DNA of 64,000 nucleotides from Pisolithus tinctorius (GCA_024663395.1 JANFAH010000001.1:3410001-3474000); one strand, 5' to 3'. Numbered from the stretch's first letter, positions 9,550 through 21,865 are shown. The notes: generated from the sequence alone by a model not told the origin. Program-made: numbers and translations.

Positions 9550-11926
9550 TGTCACACACCAAAGGTGTTTGATGACATGGACATGGATATTGCTGATAAA
9601 TGGAGATGAAAGACTGGAGCCCTAATGCATAAAATAACAGCCAGGAATGTTGGCTTGTCCTTCACACAAGAATGAGTTGTCAGTGCCAAAGAAGAGAGAA
9701 GGAAGCAAGTTAAGCACTCATAAAAATTCTTAGCACCCATGTATGCCATTCCAGTTTTTGACATATCTCCCCCATTTCTGCAGATACTGACACCATTCCC
9801 ACACTTGCTTATTGTGCTCAGCCATGTGATCCTAACTTCCAAAATTGGGAAGGATTCTCACACTCTGCATGTTTCCACAGCACTCTCTCCAACAGATGCT
9901 CATTTTGCTAATTCATTTGATATGGCCACCTCCATATCAATCATTTCACTTGTCCCCTCTGCTAGGGACCATGGCTACATATATTTACCAGGAGTTCCCA
10001 CCAGCTTCCATCCTGAAACATCCTGGTACATCCCATTCTTGTCTGCCACCCCTCAGCCCATCCAGCTTGGACAGTGCATTCTTTGTATCAGCATGACCTC
10101 CAGGAGGACATTCTTTGGTCACCTTAGGTCTGTCATTTGGATACAAAGGTCTTGTGTGGTTGTTTCAGTCTCTCCAGTCCAAGAAGCATATGGATCCTTC
10201 CTCCCTGCTCCCTGCAACATCTTTGTACCAGTCTTGTCCATTGTTCTTCCAAAATTGTGACAGCTACAGTATAATCTACTGTTCTCCACTCTCCCTGATT
10301 ACATCCATGATGAGTATGATGCACATCTTGCCTTCTTGTTGCAAGGTACAACAGAAGATGCTCCCCCTTCATCCTCTCTTCCAACAGAGTCTCACTGATG
10401 AAGTTTTTATTTGCTTCACTGAGAGGACAGTTGGGGGAGGGGGGGACATGATCCCCTATGCTCCTGTCACCCCACAGACCCCCAAAGCTTGACCCCTTTT
10501 TGACACCTGACACCTGCTGTCCCTTATGGATGTCCTGTATAGGCATCAGATCAGTACTGCCTCTCCATCATCCCAATTTGGCCTAGAAGTGATTCCTTTG
10601 AGATTTGACATGCACAGCCTCCACCTAATGTGATTCCAGTGTACTTACTCAGTGTCTGACAATGCTTGACTCATACTTTGATATTCTGACTGTCCTTGAC
10701 TCACCTGTTGCCAATACTTACCAATCTTTTGACTTTGCTTACTGATTCTTCACTTTTTGGCTTATTTATCCTTACCAATGCTCACCAATGCTTTCTAAGT
10801 TGATTACCCACTGCTTACACACCTTGCTTTTCAGTTACCAATCACTTACCAAGTGTTTGCACCTTGTTTTCCATAGGCAACACTCCTGTATTGTGTCATA
10901 ACTGTGCATTCACTCTAAGTCCCTACTCACTCTGCACCATCTTCTGCCAGTCATTTGCTCACTCTGCACCAACTCCACCCAACTTCTGTCAGTTATGAGC
11001 CATCTCCACTCCAACTGCTGTTGGACTTGTGTTGCTCTCCTACCAGACCAAGCAGACTGTTCTCTGAGGGGTCATGTGACTACCTTCAGACTTCTCCCTG
11101 ACAGTGTGCAGTCAGGTACTCCACAGCACGTGCACCACATGGTCCAGTGCCTGGACTGTTTCCTTTTCTGGATGATCTATGTTACCCATTTGTATGTCCT
11201 CTTTCTACCCTTCATTTGTCATCTAGGAAGTTTTTACTTGAAAATTTCTGGGTCTCCATATGTCAGTTCCAATTCCGGTTACTATACCTCCATAGTAGTA
11301 TAAAAGCATGTATCATACTCTGCTGTTCCTCAGTATGAATATCAACTTAGTTCCTACTCCTTCTGTCTCTGACCTCTGACTCTCTGTTTGTACTCTCCCT
11401 CTGAAATATGAGGGCTGAGATTGTGCAAGGGGGTAGTGCATGAGCTAAACCTGATGCCCTCACTCCACTCTGCCTTTGCTTTGGCAGACTTCATTCCTGC
11501 CACCACTCTACCAGTTGGAGTTCTGTTCCTTTGTGTCAGACTTGCTTCCAAACCACTCTCTAGACCTTGTTAAGCATTGGAGTTGGTCAGAGTAGGCCCA
11601 GACTTGACATATTGTATATAAATCACTGTAGTTAGATAGCTGAAAAAGGAAGATGCCAGAGAGCCCCTCTTGTTCACATTTCATCATTGTTCAGTAATTC
11701 ATTGATCAGCTTTGATGGTTGAGGCTTTATTAAGGGTCTAACTATTGTCTACTTCACTTATTATTGTCTATCATCAATCAGCTTTGCTGAGCACTCTCTA
11801 TTAAAAAAAACACTCTTAGATTTTTCTGCCCTCCAGGTTCTGCAGAGGCAAACTACCACTGGTTTTTATTTGTCATTGGTGTTGGTTTTGGTTGGTTCAC
11901 ACCAGCTTTCCACACTTTAACTCACA
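9550..11926 (+). mobile_element. LTR1 (copy b), full-length but split by a younger solo LTR
   Basis: Starts TGTCACACACCAAAGG and ends near ACTTTAACTCACA, the same termini as the full-length copy at 37593-39413. The internal ORF runs from ATG 9739 (MYAIPVFDISPPF) for 173 codons to a TGA at 10258-10260, then stays open in the same frame to SEPHS-like TESH at about 10398. The TATATAA promoter motif at 11616-11622 lies beyond the nested LTR2 (10894-11609). The 4-bp flanks (GCAG and CCAC) do not match, so flanking DNA has rearranged or this is one end of a larger element. Confidence 0.78.
10894..11609 (+). mobile_element. Solo LTR (family LTR2), 716 bp, nested in LTR1
   Basis: The sequence TGTCATAACTGTGC...CCCAGACTTGACA is flanked by an exact 5-bp duplication TATTG (10889-10893 and 11610-11614). 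The uninterrupted sequence is seen in the LTR1 copy at about 38930. A TATA-like AGTATAAAAGC lies near 11297. It therefore inserted after this LTR1 copy. Confidence 0.9.
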
Positions 11927-11929
11927 CCA

Positions 11930-12330
11930 CAAGCCAGATGACACTGAGGGGAGAGGGTCTTTGAGGAAAGCTGCATGTGCAACAGGGAAGGGCTCAGGTA
12001 GTGCCAGCAAGGGGAAAGGCAAAGCAAAGATGTGTGTCATACCCCAGAAAATGCTGGGCATGATTACTGACCTCAACAAAAAAACTCTGCAGGTGACTGA
12101 TGAAGTTGACAAGGTCACAGATGACAAGCCAGGCCCCTTGAAGAAGGGCACCCAAGTGACTGGGCCTGATGAACCCTGCAGGGCCTGCATACTGGCCAAG
12201 ACTGTATGCATGGGGAGCCTAGATCATCATGCAAGCAGTGCCAGACCACTGTGAGTCAAACTGCAGTTCAGTGGTGTAGACCAACCAAAACCAACACAAA
12301 AGACAATGAAAGTGGTGGTGTGCTTCTGCA
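11930..12330 (+). pseudogene. Basic protein with Cys-rich (zinc-cluster-like) C-terminus, remnant
   Basis: The frame 11892-12254 enters from LTR1 and gives a basic region KGSGSASKGKGKAKM, a polar helix, then CRACILAKTVC. A +1 break near 12210 brings in SSCKQCQTTVSQ and WCRPTKT. The spacing CxxCxxxxxC...CxxC resembles small Cys clusters found in transposon-associated proteins of Agaricomycetes; that assignment is my inference. No start codon is evident because the 5' end is replaced by LTR1. Confidence 0.5.
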
Positions 12331-12351
12331 GTACCTATATGGCAGAGGGCC

Positions 12352-13700
12352 TTATTCAGGTGAGTTTTTGCAAGTTACAACACTCAAAGATGAGTGCTGA
12401 TGGTTGGGGGTGCTCCTGACAAAGGAGCCAGAATGTGAGAGATTGCAATGGGGTAGACCAATAGGAGTGGGCATGTTTCTGTTGTGGATATCAATAGATC
12501 CAACTACACAATTGCTCATCCTCCAATGTGGACCACGGCATATCCTTGAGAGAGAATTAACAATAGAGTAAATGGATAGGAATATACATATGGCAATGAT
12601 CATGATATTTGTGCAGGCCAGGTTAAGGCTGACCATTCCCACCATTGACAGTATCAATACACCAGTGCCAGCCTCTTGTGTGGACTGGTGGAACTCATTC
12701 AACACTGATTTGTGCTTTGCTGGGCTGAGCTTCCCATGGAGCTCCAAAGCTTTGATGCCATGTAATTTCAGAACCTAGTGAATCGATCACTACTGAATGT
12801 CAACATTATATTATGAATGTGACTTACATTGATGATGGCTGCATCAGAGCTGGGGAAAGCTGAGAAGATGATAATATGATTGGGTTCCTTTCCAACAGGC
12901 TTGTCAACTGCCATTGACTGACCCACTACAAGGGTCATACCATCATAAAGAATGTCAAGAGGGGGGGAGAGTTGTCAGCTGCAAGATGGTGGGTGACAAT
13001 TTCAGCAAGGACATCCAAGTTTGTTGAGCAGCAATTGCCTTTCCACTCATCCAGTGAGGCCAAAGAATGCCAATCAAATGGTGCCATCTAGCTTGGAGTG
13101 CCTTGCACATGCTGGTGGGGTTGTTTAGCCATGCTTTGCCTTCTTTGGACCAAGGCTCAATCATCACATTGGGGTTGGTGAATTCCTGGAAGAGGGGGAT
13201 CTTCTTCCCCTCTTTCAATCTGAGGTGTGCCTAGATTTCATCTTCTGTGAGCTGCACTAGGTCCTTGACACCCTCCTTCCAAGCAATATTGATATTGTCA
13301 CCATCAGGAATTTCTAGTGCAATGTTATTGGGTTGAATGTTTTCAAGTGCAGCTTGCACTAGTTGTTCTACCTTGTGAATTTCACTCTCAGTTATGAGTT
13401 TTTAAGTGCATCATGAAGGGCCTTTGGAAGTTCTGTACATATGTTAATAACATAGGGACATCACCACAAACTTGGATACTTACTAGCAATCTCCTCTGAT
13501 TTAGTGTCATCATTCTGTGCAGCTGCAAGCATCATCTCAATTTGTTTTCTTCAATCTTCTAGCTTGTCCAGGGACTCTGCATCTTCATATCAGCATAAGA
13601 TAGTCATCAATGACTGGACATGTGCCAAATATGTCAGCTGCTTTCTTGCTACTTCACTTCCCTTGCATCCAGATAAGCAACTGGTTGCTTTTTTGCTCTA
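12352..13700 (-). pseudogene. SNF2-type helicase C-terminal region, multi-exon remnant
   Basis: Minus-strand motifs in order: KEGVKDLVQLTEDEI (~13250), IEPWSKEGKAWLNNP, DKPVGKEPNHIIIFSAFPSS (~12890, helicase motif IV region), ELHGKLSPAKHKSVLNEF, STQEAGTGVLILSMVGMV and SLNLACTNIMIIA (motif V), a short intron, DMPWSTLEDEQL (motif VI region, GRxxR part lost), then PQQKHAHSYW. These match the C-terminal helicase lobe of SNF2 ATPases. The ATP-binding N-terminal lobe is not in this stretch. Frames are broken by stops and the DNA lacks CpG, so it is a dead copy. Two of the AAGTGACcaGTCACTT-type palindromes lie just upstream (13672-13690, 13812-13830). Confidence 0.72.
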
Positions 13701-13904
13701 ATGTCAGCAGCTGTGTTGGTTGCAATCAGTGGCAGTCTCTACTTAATCCCTTGGCAGTCCAGTTTTTTTCCCTAAGCACTTGCTAATCAGCTTTCTTCTC
13801 TTGGGTCCAGAGAAGTGACCAGTCACTTATTTTCTCTACTCTCAGTGGCTATGCATTTCCTTATATGGTGGTTGCATTCAGTGGCTGTGTTGATTGCATG
13901 CATG

Positions 13905-14750
13905 TGTCATGACCATGACACCAGCATAAGCCCCTAACACCTACTCTGCCCTTTTCTGACATGTTCCCACACTTCTCTGCCCTTTTCTGACATGTTCCCA
14001 TGCTTCTCTGCCCTCCTCTGACGTGTTCCCGCACTCCTCCGACCCTCCTGACACATCTCCACACCTCTCTGAGGTCCCCTGTCCATGTTCTGACCAACTC
14101 TGCTCAACTCTGCCCTAAGGTTGGTCATGTGGGCTGTCAGACTTGCGGCCCTGCATTCTAAATAGGGTTCTGCCCTCATGTCGGTTTTCTCCATTCTTCC
14201 GCTCCTTCGGTGTTTACCCTCTCTTCCTCATTGTAGTGGTTTCCTTGTCTCAGTTAAGGTCCCTGTCATCCCTACCCTCTATCCCTTGTGTCGGAAGGAC
14301 TCTAACCCACTATACACTTATTGGTTTACATTCCGTACTGCACCGCCCTTGACCTACATCATATATAAGGCCATGTAGTACTCTGATGTAATCAGTACAA
14401 ATATTGAATAAAGTCCCCACCTTCAACTCCCTCTCAGTCCCCTCCGGAGTTTCATCTCCACTCCCTCTGAGTCTGCTCCACCTCTGAAATACGAGGGCTG
14501 AGCTCGTGCAAGGGGGCAGCGCACTAGCTGAACCCAACGCCCTCTCATCCGACCTCTGACCTCTGATCTCCGGCTCTGACTCTGACCTCAGCCTCCGAAA
14601 CTTCCCTTCATACTCCTCCACTCACTGTTCGTCGAATATCTCGCCACCCAGTGGTCGGATTCGCTTCGGACTTTGACCGCTGTACTCCGCAGCCCAACCC
14701 GCTCCAACTCCGCCCTAAGAAGGAGCCAGGGGTGTTGTCTGACCTTGACA
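13905..14750 (+). mobile_element. Solo LTR (family LTR3), 846 bp, young copy
   Basis: Starts TGTCATGACCATGACACC and ends CTGACCTTGACA, with a 4-bp duplication CATG on each side (13901-13904 and 14751-14754). ATATATAAGG promoter motif at about 14360. It keeps many CpG (gacgtgttcccgc, cttgcggccc) that are TG/CA in the 5697-6544 copy, so it arrived later than its CpG-free surroundings. Confidence 0.88.
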
Positions 14751-14754
14751 CATG

Positions 14755-16068
14755 CAACCTTCCATACAAGGCAGGTTGCAAGCAGAGGCAAGGGTGGACT
14801 CCAGAAAGTAGATTATTAGGCATGGGGATGGTGATTATATCAATGAAATAATCTCAATACATGCAGTAGAGTGAAGACATGTATTACAAGTGCTACTGAC
14901 AGGAAATGCAGAGGACATGGTGAATTGTAACAGAAATGAGAGAGATGTAGACAGGCCTCAGTTTGCCATAGCATGGGTTGTTCATTTGAACATGAATATG
15001 ATAATGGCAAAAGGGCATGTGGTTCAAGGGTAAGAGTGATATGGGGCAAAGGTCTGATCTTGAGTGATCAGTGGGTGATGTGAATGGGGAACAGACTGAC
15101 TAACCTTTGATACAACACATGTCAATTATGGATCAATGGTCACTGTTGACAAGCTCATAGCTGAGAAGAGCATTTAATAGCCTTGATGAATGAAGCATTG
15201 GTTCAGTAGACAAAAGAAGAATGGAAAAGAGACTCACCAGCAATGAAGGACACATAAGTCAGCACCATGGTAGAACCACTGAATGTCCACCCAAATAATC
15301 TGACATTAAGTCTATGTGAGTCAAGATCAGAGAAAATGAGGGATGACACACCTGCTCCATATTGTGTGGTTGTATGTAAAGCCCTTTGATCATTCCAAAC
15401 CAGTAGGACATCAAGATTGGTCACTGACATCATCCAATGTGATTCCACCCTCAGGGTGGATGGAAATTCTGTGAGGGTTGAGGGCATTGAGGGATCAGCA
15501 TGATATGTGTAGATGGATACACATGTATCTCCTATTTTGTATTGGATGACTGTTGGATGGTCATCATTGTCATTGGCCTCATATAAGTCTGGAATGGATT
15601 TGTATTTACACACATAGTGCAGAAGAGAACTCACATTCAATAACATTGGATTAGAGTAGGCCACTGAAATCAGGTGGAGAATCTATATTTGGCATGTTAA
15701 TGATTGCATTGCATCAGGTGGTGTGGACATTGATGGACATGGTGCTGGCAGTTTCTGATGCAGCATCCATGATGGTTATGTGGGGGATGAATGGGATGAC
15801 ACAAAACATGCATACCATTGATTTGCACAAAATGTTGAGTTTCTTGTTGACCAATCAGCCAATCACAAAGTTGGACATGGAAGATGACATATAGATCATG
15901 CAAAAACAGGGTACACTGTTTTTGTGTCCACAAGAGGGTAGAAATATGCTCCAATAATCACACATATACATACACACCAGACAAGAAGATGGTCAGTGTT
16001 TGCATGGTCTCAGCCATTGAGAGATGATACATAGTGAACATGGAGTTAGTATAATCTCACCTTTGTTG
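14755..16068. other. Unrecognised CpG-poor DNA with one longer minus-strand ORF
   Basis: A 153-codon minus-strand ORF (15203-15664; DTCVSIYTYHADPSMP, FGWTFSGSTMVLTYVSF) has no family I know. The rest shows no coding pattern on either strand. Likely an old transposon interior. Confidence 0.35.
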
Positions 16069-16070
16069 TA

Positions 16071-17641
16071 CAGTGAGGGACAAAAGTGTTACAATGTTTG
16101 TGAGGTGTGACTTGTTGCTGATGTAGCTCAGGCTATTCTGCACAGATAATCATGATACCTATACCATTGGAAAGGGGTGACTCTAAGCTTTCCAGAGCAC
16201 CAAGGTTCAGTCAAAACAAAGCAATACATGCTGAGATACACCCTATTCTTTCTGAAAAGTGCATTGCAACACTTTTGTCCCTGACTGGTGAAATCATGAA
16301 ATGTGACCTTTTGATGGGATTGAGGGCATGGAGGATGGGAAAAAATGATTACATAATAAACCACATGATCATCCAGATGATTTGTCAGCATGTAAACAAT
16401 GACAAACATTGGACTTGTACCATTAATCCTCCCTCTTTTACCACAACTCATGAAATCATCTCTCTAGCTCACATGGTCATTTTCTCAAGGAATTCTTATC
16501 AAATACTGGTGGCCACCACAGTGCCATCAGTATAACATGCTCTCAGAACCATCAGTCCCTTAAAAAACCTGCTGTCAGTCATTTCCTGGACTGTTTCCCC
16601 CCCATGCCTGATGTGTTCTGGGACTAATCAGTACTTGGAAGGCTGAAAATGTTATGGAGGTCAATCTGGCACTTCAGAACATGATGTGCAAACCAGTCCC
16701 CTCTCAACCAATGCATTTCTGGCACAGGAACACTGATATGGAAGTTGGGGTGAGACAAAACCTCCTTGTGCTCTGAGCACCATAAGAGGGTTCACTAGAT
16801 CTTGCTCTGATCTGAACTGTAGATGACTGGGGAAGGATTATTTGGTCATATGTGACCAAAGGCAATATTCAGGGCCAGATGGAAGCACAGGATTCTGCTC
16901 CATGGCAGTTCAGTAGCATATCCTTCTGATGACACCCAGGGGTGAAGAGGATTTTGTCTTGCCCTAACTTCCATACCACTGTCCCTGTGCCAGAAATGCA
17001 TTGGTTGAGAGGGGACTGGTTTGCACATCATGTTCTGAAGTGCCAGATTGACCTCCATAACATTTTCAGCCTTCCAAGTACTGATTAGTCCCAGAACACA
17101 TCAGGCATGGGGGGGAAACAGTCCAGGAAATGACTGACAGCAGGTTTTTTAAGGGACTGATGGTTCTGAGAGCATGTTATACTGATGGCACTGTGGTGGC
17201 CACCAGTATTTGATAAGAATTCCTTGAGAAAATGACCATGTGAGCTAGAGAGATGATTTCATGAGTTGTGGTAAAAGAGGGAGGATTAATGGTACAAGTC
17301 CAATGTTTGTCATTGTTTACATGCTGACAAATCATCTGGATGATCATGTGGTTTATTATGTAATCATTTTTTCCCATCCTCCATGCCCTCAATCCCATCA
17401 AAAGGTCACATTTCATGATTTCACCAGTCAGGGACAAAAGTGTTGCAATGCACTTTTCAGAAAGAATAGGGTGTATCTCAGCATGTATTGCTTTGTTTTG
17501 ACTGAACCTTGGTGCTCTGGAAAGCTTAGAGTCACCCCTTTCCAATGGTATAGGTATCATGATTATCTGTGCAGAATAGCCTGAGCTACATCAGCAACAA
17601 GTCACACCTCACAAACATTGTAACACTTTTGTCCCTCACTG
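16071..17641. mobile_element. Tc1/mariner-like element turned into a near-perfect palindrome (1,571 bp)
   Basis: Ends are CAGTGAGGGACAAAAG and CTTTTGTCCCTCACTG, each next to TA (16069-16070, 17642-17643), the Tc1/mariner target duplication. Position x pairs with 33712-x without any gap. The arms 16071 to about 16727 and about 16985 to 17641 look identical, and reading frames 16128-16451(-) and 17261-17584(+) encode the same 107 residues. Only a ~257-bp centre differs between the two directions. Near the centre a Tc1 transposase signature can be read (TVDDWGRIIW, degenerate). Both arms therefore represent the 5' half of one element and the 3' half is absent. It cannot encode an active transposase. 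Confidence 0.9.
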
Positions 17642-17889
17642 TATATCATCACTACCCATTGCCCACCAAATCCTAGCAACACCTGTGTGTCATCACACTC
17701 TTTAAAGTACTCATTAAGCTCCCCAATGTCAGCCACCCTGGCCTCCTCTGTGTGCTGTATTATCAGCCACAGTTCAAGTTTGTGAAGTTGGGATATCTCC
17801 TTCTCTTGCCATGTATTATTAAATCCATGCATATGATGCTGGCCTCCAGTAGTACTTCCAGCATCATTTCCCCCAATTTAAGGTTGCTG

Positions 17890-18164
17890 CTTTGTAATAA
17901 TAATGCCCTTGGGGTATGTATATTATCTGATGTGGTTTATTTGTATTACATGCACTACAATAGACCTATCAGAGTCTGGTAAAGATTATTTGTGGGCTTG
18001 AAACAAGTCCCAGGGTGGCCCAGTAAATGTGGACAGGGGCTTTGGTGCTGGACTGATGTTCACAGGTGTTTGCCTGTGTTCAGCAGTGTTCATCATGTTG
18101 TATGGACCTGGGAATGCCTCTCTAAGGTTGCTTGGAATGGTGTTAGGGGAATGAACACCATTCC
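17890..18164 (-). repeat. Single reversed unit of the ~300-bp satellite
   Basis: Reverse complement of the units at 35190-36990 and 41570-42115: GGTCTATTGTAGTGCATG, CCAAAGCCCCTGTCCAC, TGAACACTGC and GGTCCATACAACATGATG occur in the same order. It abuts a truncated LTR2. The 246 bp between it and the palindromic element show nothing recognisable. Confidence 0.72.
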
Positions 18165-18703
18165 AAGAGGTCATGTGACCTCCCTTCAGACTCCTCCTTG
18201 ACAGTGTGCACACCTCATGGTTCAGTGCCTGGATTGTTTCCTTTTTGGTCTGTTCTATGTTACCCATTGTATTTTCTCCATCTTCCCTTCATTTGTCATC
18301 CAGGAGGTTTTCACTTGAAAATTTATGAGTCTCCACATGTCAGTTCCAATTCTGGTTACTGTACCTCTGTGTTAGTATAAAAAGCATGTACAGTACCCCA
18401 CTGTTCTTCAGTACAAATATCACCTAAGTTCCTACTCCATATCTCTCCATCTTCTGTCTGTTGGAGTTATCTCTGAACATCTGTCTGGTCTCTACCTCTG
18501 AAATATGAGGGCTGAGATCATGCAGGGGTAGCACACAAGCTAAACCTGATGCCCTCACTCTGCTCCACTTCTGTCACAGTGGACTTTGTCCCTGCCAATC
18601 CTCCACTAGCTGGAGTTCTGTTTGTCTGTGTCAAACTCACTTCTGCACCTCTCCCCAGACCTTGTTAAGTGTCAGAGTTGGTCAGAGCAGGCCCAGACTT
18701 GAC
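18165..18703 (+). mobile_element. LTR2 fragment, 3' three quarters
   Basis: From GTCATGTGACCTCCCTTC to CCCAGACTTGACA this follows LTR2 positions 11060-11609. The first ~170 bp of the LTR are replaced by the satellite unit, so no duplication can be checked. Confidence 0.8.
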
Positions 18704-19900
18704 ATGCATATGAGAAAACCTGACCAAGATCCTACACTCATGAAGAAGAAGAATTTGCCAGGGAACTGGAAGTGGTATGATAGTGTTCAGACCAGGCCTG
18801 ATGTAGCAGACAAGGACTGACTGGATAGCATGGAAGGGCCCATGATAATGTTTGGTAAGGAAAGTGAAGGAGACCTCAATGCTCATGCTCAGCAATATCT
18901 GGCACTGTGTGAATGCAACTATGCCAAACTGCAACTGATAGCAAGGACTGCACTTTCTGAAGACCTTGGAATTGGACTTGCTGGTAGAGCCATGCCATGG
19001 GCCTTGCAGTTGGTCCAGGACCTGGTCAAAGTAAGTATGCTCTCTAGCACAACTCATCAATGAACTATGCTGACCATTACTGTAGGAGCTGGGGATTTGC
19101 TCTGAACTGGCAATCCATCAACACCATTGCCTAACTGAACCATTTGTCAATTTATCCCCTGGGGAACTGGAGAATCTGTACCAAATTGACTGGGCTGAAC
19201 CAATGTCAGAGGCACAGGTGAACCTTTACACTGACAAGCAGGGGAATACTGCCTTCCATGCCATGGATGCCTTGCCAACCTTCAAGAATGATGCCAAACA
19301 CTTGTGGGTAATGGAGAAGAATGCAGAACAGGCTGCAAAGGATAAAAAGAGGGAATTGGCAGAGGCTCACAGGGATGTCAAGACAGTGCAGTCTGTCAGG
19401 TCAGCATGTGCAGTGCAGGTGGCTGCAAGGAAAAACCAGAGTAAGTACTTTTACTGTCATCTGTGCCAGACCACCTCACCTTGATCATATGTCTGTTTAG
19501 GACAACCCAAGTCACTTGAGTTCCTTGAGGACAGTGGTGATGAAGATACACCCATAGAAGCAGGTCCATCCAAGACCACAGAGGACAGGAATGCAGGTAA
19601 GCTAACTCTGCATAACTCACTGATGAGTTGTGCTGACTGACCACACACACCCAGGATCATCCACAACACAGGGTCCTGCTAAATGGACCTGGATGTCAAG
19701 ACAGTGCAGTCTGTCAGGTCAGCATGTGCAGTGCAAGTAGCTGCAAGGAAAAACCAGAGTGAGTACTTTTACTGTTGTCTGAGCCAGTCCACCTCACCTT
19801 GATCTCATGTCTGTGTAGGATAACCCAAGGCACTTGAGTTTATTGAGGACAGTGGTGATGAAGATACACCCATGGAGGCAAAGTCCCTTGGAAAATAAAG
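18704..19900 (+). pseudogene. Multi-exon gene remnant with a tandemly duplicated exon pair
   Basis: Plus-strand exons with GT-AG introns are readable. One contains DLNAHAQQYLALCECNYAK and ALQLVQDLVK, ending at the donor near 19031. A second is helical and charged (DAKHLWVMEKNAEQAAKDKK, ELAEAHRDVKTVQSVR), ending CAGA|GTAAGTAC near 19440. A third is acidic (LEFLEDSGDEDTPIEAGPS). Stretch 19379-19562 is repeated at 19697-19880 with its intron. I do not recognise the family. The charged helix plus acidic tail suggests a nuclear protein, but that is a guess. In-frame stops and lack of CpG indicate a pseudogene. Confidence 0.5.
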
Positions 19901-21865
19901 TCTTCACAATGGTGGCCAGCTTGGCCTTGTTCTTCATGTGCAGTTGGTGCTCCAATGCCATACACACTGCTCAATTATTAGTTGTCTCATTTTCCATGGG
20001 TGCCAAGGCCTCAAATTTATCCATGGGCATTTGGACTTCTGGTTGCTCCTGTATCCCATCCCCACCATGTCCAACTGTCCTTTGGGACACCACCACAAAA
20101 CTGCATGAGATGCTGTACTTTGCAACACAACTCTCACACCACTATAGTTCCCAAGAGCTGTTCATGGCACTCCTTGTTGAGTATTAGTGATTCCAGTGCC
20201 TTCACCAGTTGTGCTGTCCCTTTGAACTTGGCTGTCAGGAATGTTGTGACATGCATTATGTCAATGATGCACTCTGCCACTTGTCTCTGGTTGTCAAACT
20301 TGTGGCCCTCAAAGTTGACAGACTGATTGGGGGTTGGATGGAGATATGGCAGGGGTCATGTTACCTGTGTCCAGCTTTCCACTTATTCCTGATAGGCTTT
20401 GATGTTGGCCTTGACACACTCCAAGAATTTCTTGTCCAATAAAATGTATGATGGCAGTCTTCCCAAAGTAAATGATTCATATCCACATTGTTCCTCATCA
20501 GGTAGCTCTGTGCCATGAGGAATTTGGGCCATTTTTGGCACAAGAAATCATCAATCTGCAATGAATGCCAACATTCTGGTCAGCAAAGCCAGAGAATAAG
20601 CAACCAGTTGCTTGTTCTCACCATGGCTATGATTTTTTCAGAACTTGGTCCACACTGTGATGCATTTGCAATCCATGCACATGATGCATCCTGCTATACT
20701 CTGTCTCCTCACTGTTGACATGCCATGGCAACAAATGGTTCCACCCAACAGACCACCTAGGTAACTTTGCATCAGATTGACTGCTCCTTGTCCAGTACAT
20801 AAAAACTCACACCTCCTTGATGATATCTCCCAAATTGATCTTTGGCATGCCAGTGGGATAATGAAAGAGTCATTGGATGTTGTTGAACATCAACTTGTTG
20901 CCAATGGGCAATGTCTTGAAGCTAGATGGGTGGCCTGTTTGCAGCATGTACCCCTTGTGCACCCACTCCAACTTGGCTTGCACTCTGGCATGGACCTTGT
21001 CATTCTCACTGGTGGTGTCCATGAGTGTGATGCTTTTCCCTTCAATGGTGGCCAGACTAGCCAGTTGTTGGAAATATTTGGTCATCAAGTCCTCCCACTT
21101 GCCTCTGCTGATCTCATCATTCACAGCCCAGAGGCACCATGGGTTCCCATCCCTATGCTTCTTCATAACCTCTGCCCATGCACTTCCCCATATGTTTGCA
21201 TACTCATGAATGATCCCCCATGCAAAGTATGGTGATTGCATGGCTAAAGCCCACATGTCTTGTGCCACCTTCTTGTACTCCTTAGCCATTCAACTCATCC
21301 TCACTTGAATTTTCCCTCACAGATGTCAACATTGGAACTGGGATGGGTGCTGCCAGGAATTTGAATACATCCAAGACATATTCACACAGAAGTAATTGTA
21401 TCTGCAAGGACATTGACATATAGACAATGTTCCATGTAAAGGAAGACCACTTACTCCACCTGTGGAACACTGCCAGCTTTCAAGCTGCAGAGTTGTAAAC
21501 CCAGTGTCCAACTTTGACTTGACAGACCCTCCTTGGAAGTGTTTGGGGTGCATGAGTTTCATCACACTCATGTACAACTCTTCATCCACCAACACCTGAC
21601 TCAACTGGTTCACTTGAGTGCTGCCTGGTTGATGCTGCACTTCTTGTACATATTTCTCCTTGGCATCCTGGTTGTTTTCCAGGGTCACAAGGATGTTCAA
21701 AACCTGATACAACTTGATATTGTCATCATCAGGCAATGTCACTGCTGGTGCATTGCCTCTCAGGTTTTCCAACATCCAAGTACAGTTGGTGTGGACATCC
21801 AATTTGTCTGGAAGGTTGTTTGTCATCAGCCATAAAAGTGTCCAGCCACTTATTTTTTCCACTGA

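Noticed and set aside
16071..17641. Palindrome as a sequencing or assembly hairpin artefact
   Set aside because: Both ends coincide with Tc1-type termini and TA duplications, the centre is asymmetric and a second element shows the same design. Long-read confirmation would still be useful.
20870..21289. 139-codon minus-strand ORF as an intact host gene
   Set aside because: It lies between exons with broken frames in CpG-free DNA and has no independent start context; treated as part of the remnant.
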